NCBI GenBank assembly: GCA_017964755.1 | Contig: JAGCRI010000167.1 | Location: 1 to 8,493 of the forward strand | Direction of reading: 5' to 3' | Source of the DNA: Bacteroidales bacterium | GTDB taxonomy: Bacteria; Bacteroidota; Bacteroidia; Bacteroidales; WCHB1-69 | DNA: 8,493 bases | Shown here: piece by piece, positions 5,535 to 8,493 of the stretch | Layout: each line of letters opens with the position of its first letter | How positions within the stretch are numbered: position 1 is the stretch's first letter | Program-made: the position numbers and the translations under genes | Notes under the pieces: model-generated | Seen by the model: only the letters and a program-made list of their open reading frames with translations | The model's database searches: none | Told to the model about the DNA's origin: nothing

Positions 5535-8084
5535 TTAGTCTTTCAAACAGCGTACAGATAAGTAGTATCCTTTATTCATAGTTGACTTAGTCATGCTATT
5601 GTATGTGTAGTATGAGAACCCCCTGTAGTATGATGTTGTAGTAGAATTGTATGGGTCGGTAATCCAGTAATGGGTGCCAGAATTAAAATTGGAAGAGCCA
5701 TATTGGTAATAGTATCCCGCAGGCATAGCTGAAAATCCGGAGGCATTGTTTTGATGGGTGGTCTCATTTCCTAAGTAGTAAGGTTGAGCAGTGGAGGCGT
5801 ACCAAACACCTGAAGCGGCAAGTGCGCGGATATTGTTTTTAATTAGTTGAGGCACAATTGCAATGTATCCTTGTCCTGGTCCAACGTACATATATCCGCA
5901 GTCATAATCGCAATATTCCTCATAGTCCCAGTTGAGTTCATCGTATCTGTAATATTGTGTTTGTCCGTTTTCATCAGTATATGGATAACAGTCCTGGCAA
6001 TCTCCGGAATCCCAATATGCCATGTTGTTTGTATCTGTGTATGAGTAAAATTGGTTGATGTGGGCCTGTAAAATGTCAAATTCACCACTGCTTGGCACAT
6101 GCCAACCCGTTGGACAGATGCCTTGTATACCACTTGGCACACTGGATGATGTATCCCCTTCTGTTGTGGCATACCAGTTGTAAAGACCACCATACGTTTG
6201 GACGTATCCAGAACTGCCGCTTGGATAGTTCCGGTACATCGTATTTGTTGACGTGCTGGATGATGTGTTTATATATGTCCCATTATATGTGGTTGACCTC
6301 AGATTTTCTTTCATCCAGCATTGTGAACCGATTTGAACTGTGCTGTATTCATTGCCGTCATAATCGTAAACAGCTTCGTTCCCAAGACATGGTGCTCCGT
6401 CTTGAGCTAAGGAGGTGGTGAATGTGATTTCTTCACCGTATGCTGTGTCAACGTCATTGATGGCGTATGCACGCAAATAGTATTGTGTCATACTATTGAG
6501 TCCACCAATGCCTACTATGAAGTTGTTGGAAGATATAGGTGTGGTTGAAACTGCGTGATTGTCGGCATACGTTGGCCATTGAGTCGTAGCCCAGCAGACA
6601 CCGCGCTCTTTTATTGGAAGTCCCCCGTTGTCGATAATCTTGCCACTGGCGTAAGCAAGATTCGCAAGGCATATCCCCATAGGTTCCGTTGATACTTTTG
6701 GGGTGCATGGTGATTTGATAATTAATTCTGCTCCATAGTTGGTCCCTTCGCTGTTTGTTGCGTATGCACGGATGTAATATGTCGTGTCTGCTATAAGGTC
6801 GCCTATATGATAGACGAAAATGCCCATGCCGGTGGTTGTGTCAGCATTATGTGGTCCGTCAATTGTAGGTTGGGGCGACAGACCAAAGCAAAAGCCGCGT
6901 TCTGTCATTTCTGTCGCACCAGTGGTGACGATTTCACCTGTTACATTCATAAGAGGAAATGTCGTTGTGTCAATGGAGAGAGTGAATACAATAGGAGCAT
7001 ATATAGCCGCTTTTAATTGGCTGACGGCACGTTCTAAACTGTCGATGACAATTAGCATGGCTTCGTAATTCACAATTTGATTGCTGTCTCCTGTCAGATC
7101 CCATTGTTTGCCAATTCTGGTTGGAACTATGATAGTATCCGTGAACTGTTTGGTGCCTGAGATGTTTTGTGTTGTGTCATAAGTTAGTACAATTCCGTTT
7201 GCTAAAACCCCGCTAATAGGTAGAAGGACATACCCGCCGTCTGATAAAAGCAGTGTGTCATTGGATATGCTTAATGTCTGTTGTTCGGTGTATGTTTTCA
7301 GAAAAGCTGAGTCTGCAAGCGCTTGTGTGATGATTGCATTAAGGTCAGGCAAGTTGCTTAAACTGTAGTAATCTGTGAAAGCTGGTTGAGGCAATGTTAT
7401 CGTGTTCCCGCCCGAAATTGTCAGGTCATATCCGTTTATTATCAGTATCTGCGACTCGGTGTATGAATGGAGATAATTTGAATCTGCGAGTATTTTGTAT
7501 ATGCTGTCTCTAATTGATGGAGTGTTGTGTAGTGAGCTGTAATACCAGTCAAAAAGGATTGGTTTGTTCGTCAGTGAATCATACTCCCCGCTGAACAAGA
7601 CTGGCTTGTTTATCAGTGAATCATACTCCCCGCTGAACAAGACTGGCTTGTTTAATATGTCGTTATAGTCTGTCTGTATGGCTGTCGTTGATTCAACGGA
7701 ATAATTTGCCACCGGTGCTCTCCATATCAATTGCGTACGTGTTTGGGTATAATTATGTCCTCCCAATGGATCAATTTCAGTTTTTAGAAAGTATGTATGG
7801 TTTTTCCAGTCCATTGATGCATAATCCCCACTTGCCCACGTTCCATTTCCGATAGTTAGTGTTGCGATACCGTCAGAATTGGTCGTTGCAGCATGGTTTT
7901 CCGAATAAGTAACTGTGCCGATTAATGAGTCTTCAACACATGAGACTTGAAAGCCTGCTTGTGAGTTGCGCATTAGCTTCCCTACATCATCGTGTACAAT
8001 GATTTGGTATGTTAATGCGTTTTGTGCTAATAGTTTTGTTGTGGCTAATAATAATAAAAGCAAAAGTGTGGATAGTTTTTTCAT
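5535..8084 (-). CDS. Secreted modular FN3-repeat / Fib_succ_major-domain protein, paralogue 1 (promoter-proximal)
   Basis: This complete 849-residue protein is first in the probable operon. A textbook signal peptide (MKKLST, poly-Leu core, LLA at 18-20) precedes Q21-N22, as in both paralogues, which supports this ATG. The N-terminal beta domain covers about 22-135. The 14-residue repeats at 149-190 are preceded by a partial unit (YNDILNKPV, 140-148); the third unit is degenerate (LFDWYYSSLHNTPS). Two modules with LADSNYL/LADSAFL and TISGG/LSDGG signatures span 191-289. SGTKQFTDTI is at 309-318, followed by a short helix (IDSLERAVSQLKA, 347-359). Only two FN3-like modules are present (about 378-460 and 463-558), against three in the neighbours, which largely explains the shorter length. 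The Fib_succ_major domain begins near 563: QCWMKENLRS (588-597), GICPTGWHVPSS (655-666), NASGFSAMPAG (780-790) and terminal LSVRCLKD. Its insert (680-734) is Tyr/Asp-rich with Cys at 696, 699, 725 and 729. Function is inferred to be extracellular binding or adhesion; no active-site motif was recognised. Confidence 0.95.
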   Translation of the reverse strand: MKKLSTLLLLLLLATTKLLAQNALTYQIIVHDDVGKLMRNSQAGFQVSCVEDSLIGTVTYSENHAATTNSDGIATLTIGNGTWASGDYASMDWKNHTYFLKTEIDPLGGHNYTQTRTQLIWRAPVANYSVESTTAIQTDYNDILNKPVLFSGEYDSLINKPVLFSGEYDSLTNKPILFDWYYSSLHNTPSIRDSIYKILADSNYLHSYTESQILIINGYDLTISGGNTITLPQPAFTDYYSLSNLPDLNAIITQALADSAFLKTYTEQQTLSISNDTLLLSDGGYVLLPISGVLANGIVLTYDTTQNISGTKQFTDTIIVPTRIGKQWDLTGDSNQIVNYEAMLIVIDSLERAVSQLKAAIYAPIVFTLSIDTTTFPLMNVTGEIVTTGATEMTERGFCFGLSPQPTIDGPHNADTTTGMGIFVYHIGDLIADTTYYIRAYATNSEGTNYGAELIIKSPCTPKVSTEPMGICLANLAYASGKIIDNGGLPIKERGVCWATTQWPTYADNHAVSTTPISSNNFIVGIGGLNSMTQYYLRAYAINDVDTAYGEEITFTTSLAQDGAPCLGNEAVYDYDGNEYSTVQIGSQCWMKENLRSTTYNGTYINTSSSTSTNTMYRNYPSGSSGYVQTYGGLYNWYATTEGDTSSSVPSGIQGICPTGWHVPSSGEFDILQAHINQFYSYTDTNNMAYWDSGDCQDCYPYTDENGQTQYYRYDELNWDYEEYCDYDCGYMYVGPGQGYIAIVPQLIKNNIRALAASGVWYASTAQPYYLGNETTHQNNASGFSAMPAGYYYQYGSSNFNSGTHYWITDPYNSTTTSYYRGFSYYTYNSMTKSTMNKGYYLSVRCLKD
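7515..7640 (-). repeat. Three in-frame 42-bp repeats (14-residue units), paralogue 1
   Basis: The units encode LFSGEYDSLINKPV, LFSGEYDSLTNKPI and a degenerate LFDWYYSSLHNTPS. They are preceded by a partial unit ending ILNKPV (to about 7667). The first two units are almost identical in DNA because they overlap an exact 42-bp duplication, listed separately. Confidence 0.85.
7571..7654 (-). repeat. Exact 42-bp tandem direct duplication
   Basis: Bases 7571-7612 and 7613-7654 are identical at all 42 positions. The length is 14 codons, so the reading frame is kept, and the pair lies within the 14-residue repeat block. The phase of the perfect match is offset from the protein-repeat phase, beginning within the SLxNKP part. 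Perfect identity including silent sites, next to clearly diverged copies, points to recent slippage or gene conversion. Confidence 0.95.
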
Positions 8085-8104
8085 TTAATTACGTTATTTA
8101 AATT

Positions 8105-8116
8105 ATATTGCAATAT
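8105..8116. promoter_or_regulatory. Perfect 12-bp palindrome upstream of paralogue 1
   Basis: ATATTGCAATAT is a perfect inverted repeat ending 21 bp before the start codon. If the predicted -7 element is used, it falls inside the 5' leader just after the transcription start, where a repressor could bind. It could equally be chance in A/T-rich DNA. Confidence 0.25.
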
Positions 8117-8133
8117 GATTTGGAAATATGTTA

Positions 8134-8141
8134 CAAAAATA
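8134..8141 (-). promoter_or_regulatory. Candidate Bacteroidota -7 promoter element for the three-gene array
   Basis: Read on the minus strand this is TATTTTTG, an exact match to the TAnnTTTG -7 consensus known for the Bacteroidota housekeeping sigma factor. It lies about 50 bp upstream of the ATG at 8084, which would give a leader of roughly 40 nt. No clear TTTG (-33) element sits at the expected 19-21 bp upstream, and A/T-rich sequence produces such matches by chance, so this is a weak prediction. Confidence 0.3.
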
Positions 8142-8268
8142 CAAAAATGTTTTTAACATGAATTTGATTGAATTTTTTTTTAATAAACTTTTGTCATTTA
8201 TTTACGCGGGGGATTGTGAAGGGCTTGTTTTTTATATGCCGTAGCAACTTCGTCAATGGTAAAATGTT

Positions 8269-8283
8269 ATGTCAGGCTGACAT
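8269..8283. repeat. Short inverted repeat (6-bp arms, 3-base spacer)
   Basis: ATGTCA and TGACAT flank GGC. The arms are too short and A/T-rich for a terminator, and no T-tract follows on either strand. It may be an operator-like site or chance. Confidence 0.3.
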
Positions 8284-8404
8284 GTACTATATAATGATAC
8301 TTTTTTTGTGATATTTTGGATAAAATTTAAGTTTTATGAACAAGCTGTGCAGGGAAATCTACTCAATGATGAATATAAACAGTTAAAATTCCGAAGATTA
8401 GCGT

Positions 8405-8431
8405 AAAAAAAAGCCCTGCAAATGCAAGGCT
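8405..8431 (-). terminator. Intrinsic terminator of the tRNA transcript
   Basis: On the minus strand, 9 bases (AGCCTTGCA) pair with TGCAGGGCT across a TT apex, with one G-U pair and the outermost A-U included. Eight consecutive T follow. The hairpin starts 8 bp after the tRNA 3' end, the expected place for a tRNA terminator. It should separate tRNA transcription from the downstream array. A TTTTT run at 8434-8438 also follows the hairpin on the plus strand, so weak bidirectional activity is possible. Confidence 0.85.
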
Positions 8432-8439
8432 ACTTTTTG

Positions 8440-8493
8440 TGGCGGGATCGAGAGTTGAACTCGAGACCTCCGGGTTATGAATCCGACGCTCTA
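8440..8493 (-). tRNA. tRNA with CAT anticodon, probably elongator tRNA-Met (5' part beyond the window)
   Basis: The minus strand gives the 3' half of the D stem (GAGC), an anticodon loop TTCATAA, a variable loop AGGTC, a T arm (TCGAG / TTCAACT / CTCGA, perfect 5-bp stem) and the acceptor 3' strand TCCCGCC with discriminator A at 8440. The CCA tail is not encoded, since CAA follows. A CAT anticodon fits elongator Met, initiator Met or lysidine-modified Ile2. The GAGC D-stem half and the C at position 72 argue against an initiator, which normally has an unpaired 1-72 end and three G-C pairs at the base of the anticodon loop. Here positions 31-39 are an A-C mismatch above G-C pairs. The acceptor 5' strand and most of the D arm are missing from the window. 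Confidence 0.9.

Larger units (their letters stand above)
8085..8404. other. Non-coding region between the tRNA and the first paralogue
   Basis: No convincing gene is visible on either strand of this A/T-rich stretch; short frames are broken by stops and lack start context. It holds a candidate -7 promoter element, a 12-bp palindrome close to the start codon, a 6-bp inverted repeat with a 3-base spacer, and homopolymeric A/T runs near 8172-8181 and 8301-8307. I saw no riboswitch-like fold or mobile-element end. The start codon at 8084 is preceded by a purely A/T-rich leader with no Shine-Dalgarno, as is common in Bacteroidota. Confidence 0.7.

Noticed and set aside
5535..5700. C-terminal ends resembling a diversity-generating retroelement variable region (Tyr/Asn/Ser-rich, ending SVRC)
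   Set aside because: Codon-level comparison of the last roughly 40 codons with paralogue 2 (2604-2730) shows differences of all kinds including many silent ones, not changes confined to adenine sites. No reverse transcriptase or template repeat is present in the window. A genome-wide search for a template copy would settle it.
5843..6193. Minus-strand frame of 116 codons in another phase within paralogue 1
   Set aside because: It lies wholly inside the C-terminal domain of the real gene. It has no signal peptide, no start context and no family motif.
7515..7654. CRISPR-like array from the regularly spaced repeats
   Set aside because: The repeats are contiguous 42-bp coding units with no spacers, in frame, and encode a conserved 14-residue protein repeat.

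Overview
The window looks like a piece of a Bacteroidota (Bacteroidetes) chromosome, probably from a host- or sediment-associated Bacteroidales-like organism. The evidence is indirect but consistent. There are large secreted proteins built from the FN3-like 'GxCW...TTYYVRAYATN' repeats and the C-terminal 'Fibrobacter succinogenes major paralogous domain' typical of this phylum. Start codons are preceded by A/T-rich leaders with no clear Shine-Dalgarno. A TAnnTTTG-type -7 element lies upstream of the first gene. No named species can be supported.

Layout: everything coding lies on the minus strand, so transcription runs from high to low coordinates. At the right edge (8440-8493) is the 3' two-thirds of a tRNA with a CAT anticodon, followed by a strong intrinsic terminator (8405-8431). 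A roughly 320-bp A/T-rich non-coding stretch holds only a candidate promoter and two small inverted repeats. Three very large paralogous genes then follow head to tail: 5535-8084 (849 aa, complete), 2604-5480 (958 aa, complete), and 1-2571 (at least 857 aa, 5' end complete, running off the left edge). The spacers are only 54 bp and 32 bp with no visible terminator, so the three are probably one operon. About 98% of the sequence between the left edge and 8084 is coding.

All three proteins share one plan: (1) a signal peptide ending at Q21-N22; (2) an N-terminal beta-rich domain of about 110 residues, of a kind common at the start of Bacteroidota secreted proteins; (3) three 14-residue repeats of the type LFxGxYxSLxNKPx; (4) two copies of a roughly 50-residue module with the signatures LADSNYL, TExQxLSI and GGxxxLP; (5) an 'xGTKxFTDxI' segment and a short helix; (6) FN3-like modules, three in two proteins and two in the third; (7) a Fib_succ_major-type C-terminal domain ending in SVRCLKD, carrying a Tyr/Asp/Cys-rich insertion that differs strongly between paralogues. 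The likely picture is a set of long, stalk-like, secreted or surface-displayed proteins with a divergent tip domain, perhaps adhesins or glycan binders. No enzymatic motif was seen and the function is unknown. The most notable items are the divergent Tyr/Cys-rich tip inserts (including an evenly spaced four-cysteine ladder in the partial gene), an exact 42-bp in-frame tandem duplication, and module loss or chimerism in the FN3 array of the promoter-proximal gene.
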